The position numbers and the translations under genes are program-made. Below are positions 29,750 to 38,496 of a DNA stretch of 64,000 bases, piece after piece. Source of the stretch: Saxibacter everestensis (lineage in GTDB: Bacteria; Actinomycetota; Actinomycetes; Actinomycetales; Brevibacteriaceae); NCBI RefSeq assembly GCF_025787225.1, contig NZ_CP090958.1:2776550-2840549 (forward strand), in the 5' to 3' direction. The notes under the pieces were generated by a model. That model was not told the origin of the DNA, ran no database searches, and saw only the letters and a program-made list of their open reading frames with translations. The first letter of the stretch is position 1. Each line of letters starts with the position of its first letter.

Positions 29750-32533
29750 TCAGTCCTCGATCTCGTCAATAACAACGCCGCCAAGCAGCTTTTCTACCAC
29801 CGCGCGGCCCATCATGCCGGAATGTTCTTGATCGGGATCGTCCGCACTGGGCATATCGTCGATCTCCACCGGAGCCGGAACCTGCGGGCTGGGTCCACCG
29901 AAATTCGGGTAGACGACATTGGTTGCGGCGGGCCCCTCGGCATCAAGCCGCGCGCGGGCGCGTTCCAGCGCCGACTGCCGCATAGTTTGGGTCTGCGATG
30001 CCGGGACAGACTCGGTTTCGTCGGCAGGCTCAGCCGGAACTTCCCAGCCAGCAGGCTCAGCCGGAACTTCCCAGCCGGCAGGCTCAGCCGGAACTTCCCA
30101 GCCCGCAGGCTCAGCCGAAACCTCCCAACCGGCAGGTTCGTCCGGGACCTCCTGGTCGGCCGGCTCCGCCGATGCTGCGGAAGTAGCTGCTGCCGAAGTA
30201 TCCGACTCAGCCGAGCCGGCTCGTTCTTCCGGTCCGGGCTCTGCGCGTGGCTGCTGCCTCGGCTCCGGGTTGGCGTCGTCATCCCAATCCGGCGCGGTCG
30301 ACCCGGTATTCACCCGGCCATACGTGGAGTCCAAACTGTCACGGACCGGGGCGCTGATGGACCGTGCCGGAGCACGACCGGTATCGCCGTCAGTCTGACT
30401 ACGTCCTGCATCCTGATTACGTCCTGCATCGCCGTCGGCCGAGCGACGACCGGCTACCGACATGGACGAATCCGCTGGTACATCCCTGCCCCCGATCGGG
30501 CCGGCGGCTGCGCTCGGATGGTCTGGCTCTGAGCCAGACGCTTCTTCGACGGCTGGGCGCGTCGCGTTCCACGATCGTGCCGCTTCCGCCGGCTGCGCGC
30601 TGCCTGGATCCGCTGCTCCGGAGAAGCCGCCGGAACCGCTCGCCGAATCGGTGTATTGCGGGGCGGACTGGGCGGCGCCGTCATCCGCCGTTCCTGTCAC
30701 CTTGCAGGCGATGCCCACCGCCTGGTTCACGGCTTGGCTGACGTAGTCGGGATGCGGACCACTGTTAAAGGTGTTCGCCAGACCGGCGGTAGCGAAAGTC
30801 AGCGTCAGCACTCCGTCGCCGAACGAATGGACCTGCGCATTCTGGCTGACCAGAATCCAGGAGAACTTGCGGATCTTGGTCAACGCCTCCAGAATCTCGG
30901 CCCACGCTCGTCGGATGACCTCGACGGTGTTGTCGGCGCCACTCCCGGCGCCCTGCGGGGAGGTCTGCTGCGGGGTGACTTGCTGCGGGTTGGCTTGATC
31001 CACTCCGGACGTTGCGGGAGTGCCGCCGGAGGGTGCCGGCCAGCCGGATTCCTGTTCCTGACGCTGTTCATCCAGCGGGCTGGCCGCTCCCGCCCGGGAC
31101 GCTTGTCCATCGTTTGGCGCGCCAGTACTCCCGTCGTCGCCGTCGGTGACCGCCACGATGCCGGAGGCCGCCGATTCGGCAGGCGTCGACCGCGCGGCTG
31201 CCGGCTCGGCAGTCGTCGGCTGCGCACCAGTCGACTCGGCAGTCGCCATCGGCGGAACCGGAGTCGCCACCGAAGCGGCTGGGGAGGAAACCGGGGCATG
31301 TTCCCGGCTGGGGGCAGCCTGCTGTACCGGCTCCGGCGGCTGGAATCCTGGTTCCATCGTGCCGGTCGGGGTGACGCCGAATCGACGCTCAATCCGGTCG
31401 ACCCGCGCCCGGGTGCCGCGTTCCGTCTCGTCCGAGCCGGGAAGCAGAACCCGGGCACAGATCAGTTCGAGCTGCAGCCGGGGCGAGGTCGCCCCTGTCA
31501 TCTCAGTTAGTCCGGAATTGACAACGTCCGCGGCTCGGGACAGCTCGCCACGGCCGAAGTGCCGGGCCTGCATCGCCATCCGCTCAAGCTGGTCGCTCGG
31601 CACCCCGCGCAGAATCGCCTGAGCCGATTCGGGTGCTGCCGCCACGACGATCAGGTCGCGGAAACGCTCGAGTAGATCTTCAACGAAGCGACGCGGATCG
31701 TGTCCGGATTCGATCACTCGGTCGACGACCCTGAACACCGTCGCGCCATCGCCGGCGGCAAAAGCGTCCGTGACGTCATCCAGAAGCGAGGCATGGGTGT
31801 AGCCGAGCAGCGCAACGGCGCGTTCATAGTCCACGCCCTCGTTTCCTGCACCGGCCATCAGCTGGTCGAGCACCGAGAGCGTGTCGCGAACGGACCCGCC
31901 ACCGGCCCGGACGACGAGTGGAAGCACGCCTTTGCCTACCGGCACGTCTTCCCGCTCGCAAAGCTCGGCAAGATACGCAGTGAGCCGTTCCGGCGGCACC
32001 AGACGGAATGGATAGTGGTGAGTACGGGACCGGATAGTGCCGATCACCTTGTCCGGCTCGGTTGTCGCGAAGATGAACTTCACGTGATCCGGAGGCTCTT
32101 CGACCAGCTTCAGCAAGGCGTTGAAGCCCTGCGTCGTCACCATGTGCGCCTCATCGAGGATGAATATCTTGTAGCGATCACGGGCAGGGGCGAAAACCGC
32201 CCGTTCGCGGATGTCCCGCGCGTCATCGACTCCGTTATGGCTAGCCGCGTCGATCTCCACCACGTCGAGGCTTCCGGCGCCTCCGTTGGCGAGGTCCTGA
32301 CAGCTTTCGCACTCACCGCACGGCGTCCCGGTTGGCCCTTTAGCGCAGTTCAGGCAGCGGGCCAGAATGCGGGCCGAAGTCGTCTTTCCGCAGCCGCGAG
32401 GACCGGAAAACAGATAGGCATGGTTAACCCTGTCACGCTCAAGCGCTGCCATCAGCGGTTCGGTGACATGTTCCTGTCCGATGACTTCGGCGAAAGTGTC
32501 GGGACGGTATCGGCGGTACAAGGCGGTTGACAC
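29750..32533 (-). CDS. dnaX: DNA polymerase III subunit gamma/tau
   Basis: A 927-residue clamp-loader subunit. Walker [10 protein letters not shown] (lysine about residue 50), a four-cysteine zinc module (CLNC, CGECESC), the DEAH-type IFILDEAHM and sensor 1 IFATTEPDK are all present in the first 250 residues. Beyond about residue 380 the protein is a long Pro/Ala/Glu-rich tail with a folded island (about 520-620), including tandem AGWEVPAEP repeats. The GTG at 32533 gives [11 protein letters not shown], the family's usual start; a GTG at 32563 would add ten residues. Confidence 0.95.
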   Translation of the reverse strand: MSTALYRRYRPDTFAEVIGQEHVTEPLMAALERDRVNHAYLFSGPRGCGKTTSARILARCLNCAKGPTGTPCGECESCQDLANGGAGSLDVVEIDAASHNGVDDARDIRERAVFAPARDRYKIFILDEAHMVTTQGFNALLKLVEEPPDHVKFIFATTEPDKVIGTIRSRTHHYPFRLVPPERLTAYLAELCEREDVPVGKGVLPLVVRAGGGSVRDTLSVLDQLMAGAGNEGVDYERAVALLGYTHASLLDDVTDAFAAGDGATVFRVVDRVIESGHDPRRFVEDLLERFRDLIVVAAAPESAQAILRGVPSDQLERMAMQARHFGRGELSRAADVVNSGLTEMTGATSPRLQLELICARVLLPGSDETERGTRARVDRIERRFGVTPTGTMEPGFQPPEPVQQAAPSREHAPVSSPAASVATPVPPMATAESTGAQPTTAEPAAARSTPAESAASGIVAVTDGDDGSTGAPNDGQASRAGAASPLDEQRQEQESGWPAPSGGTPATSGVDQANPQQVTPQQTSPQGAGSGADNTVEVIRRAWAEILEALTKIRKFSWILVSQNAQVHSFGDGVLTLTFATAGLANTFNSGPHPDYVSQAVNQAVGIACKVTGTADDGAAQSAPQYTDSASGSGGFSGAADPGSAQPAEAARSWNATRPAVEEASGSEPDHPSAAAGPIGGRDVPADSSMSVAGRRSADGDAGRNQDAGRSQTDGDTGRAPARSISAPVRDSLDSTYGRVNTGSTAPDWDDDANPEPRQQPRAEPGPEERAGSAESDTSAAATSAASAEPADQEVPDEPAGWEVSAEPAGWEVPAEPAGWEVPAEPAGWEVPAEPADETESVPASQTQTMRQSALERARARLDAEGPAATNVVYPNFGGPSPQVPAPVEIDDMPSADDPDQEHSGMMGRAVVEKLLGGVVIDEIED
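30023..30148. repeat. 27-bp coding tandem repeat in dnaX
   Basis: Four to five near-identical units (core GGCTCAGCCGGAACTTCCCA) encode AGWEVPAEP repeats in the disordered tail of DnaX. Confidence 0.9.
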
Positions 32534-32636
32534 ATGGCCAACCCTATCGCCTGCGACTGACACTGCCTATCGAGATTGCTCGGCGCTGTTCGCACCTCAC
32601 TCGGACTCCTGATGGCGACGACGGCGTGCCGTCTCA

Positions 32637-32642
32637 TATGCT
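32637..32642 (+). promoter_or_regulatory. -10 element, leaderless start of DUF1707 gene
   Basis: TATGCT six bases before the ATG at 32649; no ribosome binding site is present. Confidence 0.5.
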
Positions 32643-32648
32643 CTTGAC

Positions 32649-33263
32649 ATGTCAGAAAACGACCATGCTTCGCCGAGGAAGACGCTGCGGGCGGGCGACA
32701 ACGATCGCGAAGCCGTGGCCGAGGTTCTGCGCCAGAGCGCGGGCGATGGCCGGCTCGACCTGGACGAACTGGACGAACGGCTTGAACGTGCCTACGCTGC
32801 CAAAACTTATGCTGAACTCGACGAGTTGGTCGCCGACCTTCCGGTCACAGCAATGCCGTCCGAGCACGCGCCGGTGCTGCGCAGTCCGGCACGGAAGCCG
32901 GGCCGAGACGACAAGCCGCTGATACTGCGGGCAACCCTGGACAATCAGAGCCGCTCGGGTGCCTGGGAGGTGCCGGCGGTGATCGAGGCTGAGCCCCTGT
33001 TCGCCAATGTGAAGCTGAACTTCATGTATGCGAGCTGTCCGTTCGACGTCGTCGACCTTACGATCCGGCCGGGAAGCGGCGCCGTGGTGCTCATCATGCC
33101 GGAAGGCTGGGGCGTGGACACCGAAGAACTGAACAAGTCATGGGGCACCGTGCGCAACAAGATCGGCCAGGCCGCAGCGGGCAAACCGACGATCGAGGTC
33201 AGGGGCAGCGTGGGGATGAGCAGTTTCGTCGCCCGGCCACCGTACTTCTACGAAAAGGACTGA
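32649..33263 (+). CDS. DUF1707 / cell-wall-active-response domain protein
   Basis: A 204-residue soluble protein. Residues 15-70 are a DUF1707 domain (NDREAVAEVLRQSAGDGRLD then ELDERLERAYAAKTYAELD). The second half (about 100-195) is beta-rich and resembles the LiaF-like cell-wall-active-antibiotics-response domain. Function is unknown; a stress or envelope role is suspected from the family. Divergent from dnaX and apparently leaderless. Confidence 0.83.
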   Translation: MSENDHASPRKTLRAGDNDREAVAEVLRQSAGDGRLDLDELDERLERAYAAKTYAELDELVADLPVTAMPSEHAPVLRSPARKPGRDDKPLILRATLDNQSRSGAWEVPAVIEAEPLFANVKLNFMYASCPFDVVDLTIRPGSGAVVLIMPEGWGVDTEELNKSWGTVRNKIGQAAAGKPTIEVRGSVGMSSFVARPPYFYEKD

Positions 33264-33272
33264 CCGTCCACC

Positions 33273-33312
33273 GGCGGGACTGACCGGCCACAGCCATAAC
33301 CGCTGTCCCGCC
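33273..33312 (+). terminator. Possible terminator after DUF1707 gene
   Basis: GGCGGGAC (33273-33280) pairs with GTCCCGCC (33305-33312). It lies between the DUF1707 stop and the convergent SRP RNA gene. There is no T tract. Confidence 0.4.
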
Positions 33313-33338
33313 ATAACCACTGAGGAGAAAGCAAAGGA

Positions 33339-33421
33339 CCCCCCGCGCACCCGCCAGAGCCTACTTACCCTTGCTGCCTTCCGGCCCTGGGGGAGTTCGC
33401 AGGATGACGCCACACGAGGGG
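33339..33421 (-). ncRNA. ffs: Signal recognition particle RNA (4.5S type)
   Basis: The minus strand holds the universally conserved SRP apical domain, GGGCCGGAAGGCAGCAAGGG, flanked by arms that pair (CCCCTCGTG with the G-rich 3' end). This is the small bacterial SRP RNA that binds Ffh. The ends are approximate. T-rich sequence follows the 3' arm. Confidence 0.93.
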
Positions 33422-33430
33422 TCTGCATCA

Positions 33431-33459
33431 AGTGTAACAACAGCAAAACCGCAGGTCAC
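33431..33459 (-). promoter_or_regulatory. Promoter of SRP RNA
   Basis: On the minus strand GTGACC (-35) and TACACT (-10) are separated by exactly 17 bp, and the -10 ends about 10 bp before the predicted RNA 5' end. Confidence 0.6.
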
Positions 33460-33553
33460 ATCGGCGGTGACGACCCCTTATTCGTCGCAGGGTCCGCCGG
33501 TGGCAGGGGCTCCGATTCTTACTTTTCGGGCTGCGTCCGGTAAAGTTCTCGAC

Positions 33554-33638
33554 GGAGGATTCGCCTAGCGGCCTATGGCGCACGCCTGGAACGCGTGTTG
33601 GGTTAACGCCCTCAGGGGTTCAAATCCCCTATCCTCCG
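33554..33638 (+). tRNA. tRNA-Ser (anticodon GGA)
   Basis: A class II tRNA: acceptor GGAGGAT/ATCCTCC, anticodon stem CACGC/GCGTG with loop CTGGAAC (anticodon GGA), a long variable arm, and T-loop GGTTCAAATCC. CCA is not encoded. Its 3' end (33602-33639) is repeated at 35412-35449, so it served as an integration site. Confidence 0.97.
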
Positions 33639-33639
33639 C
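33602..33639. repeat. attL-like repeat (tRNA-Ser 3' end)
   Basis: 38 bp, matching 35412-35449 in 36 of 38 positions; the first 25 bp are identical. It marks the left boundary of the island. Confidence 0.8.
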
Positions 33640-33995
33640 AGGGAGAAGAAACCCCCGGGAACCCCGGGGGTTTCTTCATGCCCAAACGCCCCCACAGGGC
33701 TCCTCACCGATAGAAGCATCAGATCGCCTGGCGAGACGTTCAGAGCTGTCCTGAATGCGAACGAGCTAAGTGCCTTGCGCCAGCCCTCCGATTCAGGGGT
33801 GGTGGGGATCGTCACTTGTATCGACCACAACCCGGGGTCTCTAAGGATCTCGAAGAGCTCGCGCAGCCTCGTGACATCCAGCGGCGTTCCCTTTCCCGCG
33901 GTGTCGTTCACCGTGAGGTCGGCGATCCGTTCGGACGAGACCCAGGTATCGTCCAGCCCAGGCACGGTATTGAACTCGAATTTGAGGCGCTCCAT
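33612..33995 (-). CDS. Hypothetical protein, ends inside tRNA-Ser
   Basis: A 127-residue soluble protein that I do not recognise. A good ribosome site (GAGGAG, five bases before the ATG) argues that it is translated. The last about 18 residues (from around VPGGFFSL) are read through the palindromic terminator and the tRNA-Ser 3' end; the final RRIGDLNP is encoded by antisense tRNA sequence. The original C-terminus was probably lost when the element integrated or decayed. Phe/Trp-containing segments such as LWSIQVTIPTTPESEGWRKA suggest a small folded domain. It is divergent from the TIR-like gene. Confidence 0.6.
   Translation of the reverse strand: MERLKFEFNTVPGLDDTWVSSERIADLTVNDTAGKGTPLDVTRLRELFEILRDPGLWSIQVTIPTTPESEGWRKALSSFAFRTALNVSPGDLMLLSVRSPVGAFGHEETPGVPGGFFSLRRIGDLNP
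33645..33677. terminator. Terminator hairpin after tRNA-Ser
   Basis: Perfect 15-bp inverted repeat (33645-33659 and 33663-33677) with a 3-nt loop, six bases after the tRNA repeat. It lies inside the 3' end of the 127-residue gene. Confidence 0.85.
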
Positions 33996-34221
33996 ACCTA
34001 CTCCTCAAGCTTGTCCAGCAAGCGGGGGGCTTAGGGCCCAAAGTATCCAGACGGGTTCTGGACGACGGCTTCGGGTTATCGCGGTGGGGTCGTCCGGATT
34101 CCTGCTCCGCGCGGGAAACCGAACGTAGTCCGGCCGAGAGATCGAATGGCCAATGCCTGGGCCGCTCTCACATACTATGAGGTCACTTAGACAACGGCCG
34201 CATACCGTGAAGGGAACTCCC

Positions 34222-35094
34222 GTGCCGACCACTGTTCACAGCCTTCTCGTTCTCGTCGCTTCGCCAGGTGACGCTCTAGAGGAACGTGCTGCGGTTCGTG
34301 ACAAGCTGAACGACTGGAACGTGACCACCGGGCTGCGGCAAGGCGTGGTCTCTCTACCGTGGCTCTATGAGCGGCACGCAGTTGCTCAGATGGGCGGTCG
34401 CGCTCAGGCGCTCATCAACTCCCAAGCACTCGACCGGGCCGACGTAGTCGTCGCGTTCTTCGATTCCCGCCTAGGGACGCAAACAGGCACGGACGTCTCC
34501 GGCACCGCTGAAGAGATTCGACGAGCGCACGAACAGGGCAAACCTGTCCACGTCTACTTCTCAACTGAGTCTATTCCGAGGGACTCAGACTTGGATCAAC
34601 TGACCGCGCTTACTGAGTTCAAGCAGCAACTTGAGGCCGATGGATTGCTCGGTGACTACGCAGACCCGGGCGATCTGGCGGCGCAGATTGCTCGCGCGCT
34701 AGAGGCGGACATTGACGATCGAGGCTGGGGTGAAGGGCTCACTGCATCTTCCAAAACTGGCGCGCGTTTGACGTGGGAACACGTACATGAGAAAGAGCAG
34801 GTGGGGGTCGATAGTAAGGGGAAAATCAAGACCCGAACACGGCACAATCATCTTGAAGTTCGCAACCTATCTGGCACTGATGCGGAGGATTTGACGTTCA
34901 ATATCTCGGACGCTGACGATCCCGAATCTCAGGCTTTCCGTTTCGAGGGTCCGGCAGGCCCTGTCACTATTCATGCGGAATCTGCTCGCCGATGGGGTCT
35001 CATCCCACTTAAGAACACCACCCTCAAGATCGAGGCGAAGTGGATGGAAAGCGGCAAGCCAAAGGCCCGTACGTTTACGGTTGTGACACGTTGA
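34222..35094 (+). CDS. DUF4062/TIR-like domain protein with C-terminal beta domain
   Basis: A 290-residue protein, the main cargo of the tRNA-Ser island. Residues 4-165 have the pattern of DUF4062, a TIR/nucleoside-deoxyribosyltransferase-like Rossmann fold: LVLVASPGD then EERAAVRDKLNDWN, RAQALINSQALDRADVVVAF, SRLGTQTGTDVSGTAEEI, GKPVHVYFS. The glutamate in SGTAEEI is where a TIR-type catalytic acid could lie. Residues 175-290 (from ARLTWEHVHEKEQ) look like a beta-sandwich that I cannot name. The GTG has GAAGGGAA upstream. Codon use is unlike the neighbours. Related proteins are mostly uncharacterised; a defence effector role is an inference. Confidence 0.72.
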   Translation: MPTTVHSLLVLVASPGDALEERAAVRDKLNDWNVTTGLRQGVVSLPWLYERHAVAQMGGRAQALINSQALDRADVVVAFFDSRLGTQTGTDVSGTAEEIRRAHEQGKPVHVYFSTESIPRDSDLDQLTALTEFKQQLEADGLLGDYADPGDLAAQIARALEADIDDRGWGEGLTASSKTGARLTWEHVHEKEQVGVDSKGKIKTRTRHNHLEVRNLSGTDAEDLTFNISDADDPESQAFRFEGPAGPVTIHAESARRWGLIPLKNTTLKIEAKWMESGKPKARTFTVVTR

Positions 35095-35411
35095 TGCCCA
35101 CCTAACCATTATTTGCGGTCAGGGGCGTGCACCAAGCGAGAACTCCAGGCGAAGGAACGTCAGGAGCACGAGGTTCACGGTTGAGTTCGATCCTGCCAGC
35201 CGCGCACAGCGGCTGACATCGGCGTTCTCCAGCAAGATCCTGGCAAATTGAGCCTACGCAGCAGGGGTCCCGGTATGAGCGGGCGGAAGAGCGTGTTCAG
35301 CTACCGGCAGTCAGGCCGAGGCCATTGGGCGGCAGCCAGATGAAGCGTTCGAAGGGTGTTCAACGCGGCCGATTTTGGCCCGACTAATCCCGGTAGAAGA
35401 CTGGAGAAATC
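35095..35411. other. Non-coding part of island
   Basis: 317 bp between the TIR-like gene and the repeated tRNA end. No frame looks coding on either strand, and no integrase or transposase remnant is recognisable. Confidence 0.5.
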
Positions 35412-35449
35412 GTTAACGCCCTCAGGGGTTCAAATCTCCTATTCTCCGC
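35412..35449 (+). repeat. attR-like tRNA-Ser 3' fragment
   Basis: A 38-bp copy of the tRNA-Ser 3' end (variable arm, T-arm, acceptor) with two C-to-T differences at positions that weaken pairing. It has no 5' half, so it is the displaced end left by integration. Confidence 0.8.
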
Positions 35450-35524
35450 CACACGTGAAGCCGACCTGCGAAACCAGCGTGGATTGCAGGCCGGTTCACC
35501 TCGTCGGCCGGTGGGTCCGGCGAC

Positions 35525-36562
35525 TTAGTTCCGAGGCTTCTCCGCCGCACGCGCGGCCTTCTCGGCAGCACGCTGCGCCTTCTCCGCTTCCCGTACCGTC
35601 CGCTCACGCGCGCGCTTCCGGGCATCTTTCTCGCGCTTCAACGCCTCGCGCAGCTTCGCCTCTGCCTCGCGTCGCTCCCTGGCAGCTTCCCGGACGCCCT
35701 TGTCCTTCGAAACCGCCTGCTCAAGTTCATCGGAGCCAGTTCCGGCTCCCGGATCGGAAGCGACCGGCGTCCCGGCAACGTCGGCACCCCGTTCCCCGGC
35801 AGCCGGATCGGAAGCGGTACCGCCGAGTTCGACATGGCGAATGACGCCGTCGAAAACCAGCCGCACGGCGAACTTGAAATCATCAAAGCCATCATCGGCA
35901 CCGCCAACGTACCTGCCGGCATGAACCACCGGGAAAAGATCCGGGAACTGACTCTCGGTCACCAGCTCCGCCAGGGCCGCACCGTACTTTTCCCACACAC
36001 CGGGCTCGACAGACTGGCGTGAGCTTTCGATATCGCGTTGCATCAGGCCGAATGTCCGGGTCAGCCCGCTCAGCGTAAGGATTACCGACATCTTCTCCTG
36101 TTCATTCAGCGGCAGCTGACGCATTTCCCGCAGCGCCCAATCCACAACCAGCAGATTGTTCGGCGTCATCAGCTGGAGCTCGGAGACAGGGATGTCGAGC
36201 AACCATGGATGGTCCAGGTAGCAGTTACGGATCGTAATAACCCAACCTCGCAGGCCCGCTTCCCAGTCTGCACTGTCCGATTCCGCCGGCACAGGGAACG
36301 CGGTGATCATTTCCTGCATCAGCAGCAGCAGATCATCTTTGCTGGTCACATAGCGGTACAACGACATCGTGGTGAAGCCGAGAACACTTGCCACCTTGCT
36401 CATGGTCACGCCGGACAGTCCTTCGGCATCCGCAATCTCGACTGCGGCCTCGATGATCCGTTCGATACTCAGCTCACGTTTCGGGCCCCGTTGCGGATGC
36501 GCCGCGATCCCCCAGGTCAAGGCCAACGCCCGCGGCAGACCCTCATCAAGCGCATCGGTCAT
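35525..36562 (-). CDS. TetR-family repressor with long basic C-terminal tail
   Basis: A 345-residue regulator. The TetR DNA-binding domain (about 30-80; LSGVTMSKVASVLGFTTMSL then YRYVTSKDDLL) is followed by a TetR_C_1-like ligand domain to about 225. The last about 100 residues are a low-complexity segment and a highly charged Lys/Arg/Glu/Ala helix (REAEAKLREALKREKDARKR), absent from most TetR proteins. AGGAGGG lies eight bases before the ATG. It is divergent from the ABC exporter genes, so it very likely represses them. Confidence 0.88.
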   Translation of the reverse strand: MTDALDEGLPRALALTWGIAAHPQRGPKRELSIERIIEAAVEIADAEGLSGVTMSKVASVLGFTTMSLYRYVTSKDDLLLLMQEMITAFPVPAESDSADWEAGLRGWVITIRNCYLDHPWLLDIPVSELQLMTPNNLLVVDWALREMRQLPLNEQEKMSVILTLSGLTRTFGLMQRDIESSRQSVEPGVWEKYGAALAELVTESQFPDLFPVVHAGRYVGGADDGFDDFKFAVRLVFDGVIRHVELGGTASDPAAGERGADVAGTPVASDPGAGTGSDELEQAVSKDKGVREAARERREAEAKLREALKREKDARKRARERTVREAEKAQRAAEKAARAAEKPRN

Positions 36563-36641
36563 AGTGCGGCCCTCCTAGCGTGCGCTCCGCTGTCTAGCGG
36601 ACGTCGTCTGGAGCCAACTGTATCGAAAAAAGCAAAAACTG

Positions 36642-36672
36642 TTTACAACACATACCGTGTACCTGCTACGCT
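36642..36672 (+). promoter_or_regulatory. Promoter and possible operator of ABC exporter
   Basis: TTTACA (36642-36647) and TACGCT (36667-36672) could be -35 and -10, with a long 19-bp spacer. ACACATACCGTGT (36648-36660), with ACAC/GTGT arms, fills the spacer and is a candidate TetR operator. Confidence 0.4.
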
Positions 36673-36703
36673 GTTTATTACATACACAGAAAGGATTGGA
36701 TTC

Positions 36704-37639
36704 ATGACCGATTTCGCAATCGACGTAGCGGGCCTCCACAAGTCATTCGGCAAGCAGGCAGTCCTGGCCGGCATCGATCTCCGGGTACGCGCCGGCACCG
36801 TATTCGCCCTGCTCGGCCCTAATGGTGCGGGTAAAACCACCCTGATCAACATCCTCAGCACGTTGACCTCGCCGGATTCCGGAGCAGTGCGAGTGGCAGG
36901 ACATGACGTAGTTCGTGAGCCGGACAAGGTCCGTCGCGCGATCAGTCTGACCGGCCAGTACGCCGCTGTCGACGAAGTGCTGACCGGGGCGGAGAACCTC
37001 CGGATGATGGCGCGACTCTCAGGATTCGGCACACAGGAAGCGAGGGTGCGCGCAAATGAGATGCTCAAGCAGTTCGACCTCGTGGAGGCGGCCGACAAGC
37101 GAGTCAAGGCATACTCCGGCGGGATGCGCCGCCGGCTCGACCTGGCGATCAGCCTGCTCAGCAGTCCCCCGGTGATATTTCTCGATGAACCGACAACCGG
37201 ACTCGACACCCGAAGCCGACAGGCCCTCTGGCTCATCATCCAGGGCCTGGCAGCTCAGGGCACCACGATCTTCCTGACCACCCAATACCTCGAAGAGGCC
37301 GACCAGCTTGCGGATCGCATCGCCGTGATCCATAACGGCATCGTCGCGGCCGAGGGCACCGCCAGCGAACTCAAGGGCCGCGTCGGCGGCGAAGTGGTGC
37401 AGCTATCCAACGAGGACGATGCCACCATCAGGGAGATCCCGACAGATGGCAGCATCGATGGGCTGCGCTCCGCCATCGATGAGCTCGCGTCGGTCGCACC
37501 GACGGGCGGACGTGTCCACCTCCGCAAGCCCAGCCTTGACGATGTCTTCATCGCACTGACCGGACATGTCTCTGCCGAAACCGAAATCCGAACCGGAACA
37601 GTCTCAACAACAAGCGAACTGGAGGACGCGAAGTCATGA
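36704..37639 (+). CDS. Drug-type ABC exporter ATPase (DrrA-like)
   Basis: A 311-residue ABC ATPase: Walker A GPNGAGKTT, signature YSGGMRRRLDLA, Walker B VIFLDEPTTGLD, H-loop region TTQYLEEAD. The C-terminal extension (GEVVQLS, then RKPSLDDVFIALTGH) is typical of DrrA daunorubicin-resistance transporters. AAAGGA eight bases before the ATG. It overlaps the permease gene by 4 bp. Export of an amphipathic drug or lipid is inferred. Confidence 0.92.
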   Translation: MTDFAIDVAGLHKSFGKQAVLAGIDLRVRAGTVFALLGPNGAGKTTLINILSTLTSPDSGAVRVAGHDVVREPDKVRRAISLTGQYAAVDEVLTGAENLRMMARLSGFGTQEARVRANEMLKQFDLVEAADKRVKAYSGGMRRRLDLAISLLSSPPVIFLDEPTTGLDTRSRQALWLIIQGLAAQGTTIFLTTQYLEEADQLADRIAVIHNGIVAAEGTASELKGRVGGEVVQLSNEDDATIREIPTDGSIDGLRSAIDELASVAPTGGRVHLRKPSLDDVFIALTGHVSAETEIRTGTVSTTSELEDAKS

Positions 37640-38424
37640 CGATCACGACAGCAACCCCGCCGAACGCGCCCGGCGTCGGTGTGACCAATCTGGTCTTCAT
37701 TGGCAGAAGTCTCAGGCACACGTTGCGCAACGTCGACGCCCTGATCATGGCCATCGCCTTACCGGTGCTGCTGATGTTGATGTTCGTCTTCATCTTTGGC
37801 GGCGCGATGGAAACAGGCGGCGACTACGTCGATTACGTGGTGCCGGGGATCATCCTGCTATGTGCCGGCTACGGCTCAGCTCAAACGGCAGTCGACGTTG
37901 CCGAGGACATGACCAATGGAATCGTCGACCGGTTCCGGACAATGCCGATTCAAAGCTACGCGGTGCTGACCGGTCATGTTGTGGCCAGCCTGGCCCGCAA
38001 CCTGGTGGCGACCGCGATCGTCGTGATCGTCGCTTTCCTGCTGGGTTTCAACACAACCGCGGGGCCAGCCGAATGGTGTGCGGCAATCGGCGTGATCGCG
38101 CTGTACATCCTGGCCATTACCTGGCTATATTCCGCAATCGGCCTGGCCGCGAAAAGCACAGCCGCGGCCAGCGGATATGGCTTCATCCTGATGTTCCTGC
38201 CGTACCTGTCCAGCGCGTTCGTACCGGTCGACTCGATGCCGAGCTGGCTGCAGTGGATAGCGGAGAACCAGCCGATCACGCCGGTCATCGAGACCATCCG
38301 CGGGCTGCTCACCGGCACGGACATCGGAAACAGTGCCTGGTGGGCGCTGGGCTGGTGCCTGCTGATAATCCTGATTGCGGTCGGCTGGGGCGCCTGGTTG
38401 TTCCGTCGGCGCACCAGCCGCTAG
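37636..38424 (+). CDS. Drug-type ABC exporter permease (DrrB-like)
   Basis: A 262-residue ABC-2 permease with six helices; the sequence DVAEDMTNGIVDRFRTMPI is the conserved cytoplasmic loop of DrrB-type permeases. It is translationally coupled to the ATPase gene (ATGA). Substrate unknown. Confidence 0.92.
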   Translation: MTITTATPPNAPGVGVTNLVFIGRSLRHTLRNVDALIMAIALPVLLMLMFVFIFGGAMETGGDYVDYVVPGIILLCAGYGSAQTAVDVAEDMTNGIVDRFRTMPIQSYAVLTGHVVASLARNLVATAIVVIVAFLLGFNTTAGPAEWCAAIGVIALYILAITWLYSAIGLAAKSTAAASGYGFILMFLPYLSSAFVPVDSMPSWLQWIAENQPITPVIETIRGLLTGTDIGNSAWWALGWCLLIILIAVGWGAWLFRRRTSR

Positions 38425-38484
38425 CCGGCCGAAGCGTAGGCAGATCGGTGCCTGTCGGTCAGCCGGCATCGATCCGCTTACGCC

Positions 38485-38490
38485 TAGGAT
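38485..38490 (+). promoter_or_regulatory. -10 element, leaderless start of yqaJ-like gene
   Basis: TAGGAT lies six bases before the GTG at 38497, which lacks a Shine-Dalgarno. Confidence 0.5.
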
Positions 38491-38496
38491 CGTTAG

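Larger units (their letters stand above)
33602..35449. mobile_element. Small tRNA-Ser-integrated island (remnant)
   Basis: About 1.85 kb bounded by 38-bp direct repeats derived from the tRNA-Ser 3' end, the classical footprint of tyrosine-recombinase integration. Inside are a 127-residue gene on the minus strand, a DUF4062/TIR-like gene on the plus strand, and about 320 bp of non-coding DNA. The inner genes are less GC-rich and use codons such as AGT, AAA and TTG more than the neighbours. No integrase is present, so the element is a deletion remnant or was mobilised in trans. Confidence 0.75.

Noticed and set aside
35422-35625. Small minus-strand frame ending in RRIGDLNP
   Set aside because: It is a shadow of the TetR 3' end and of the duplicated tRNA fragment; the shared C-terminus is tRNA antisense.
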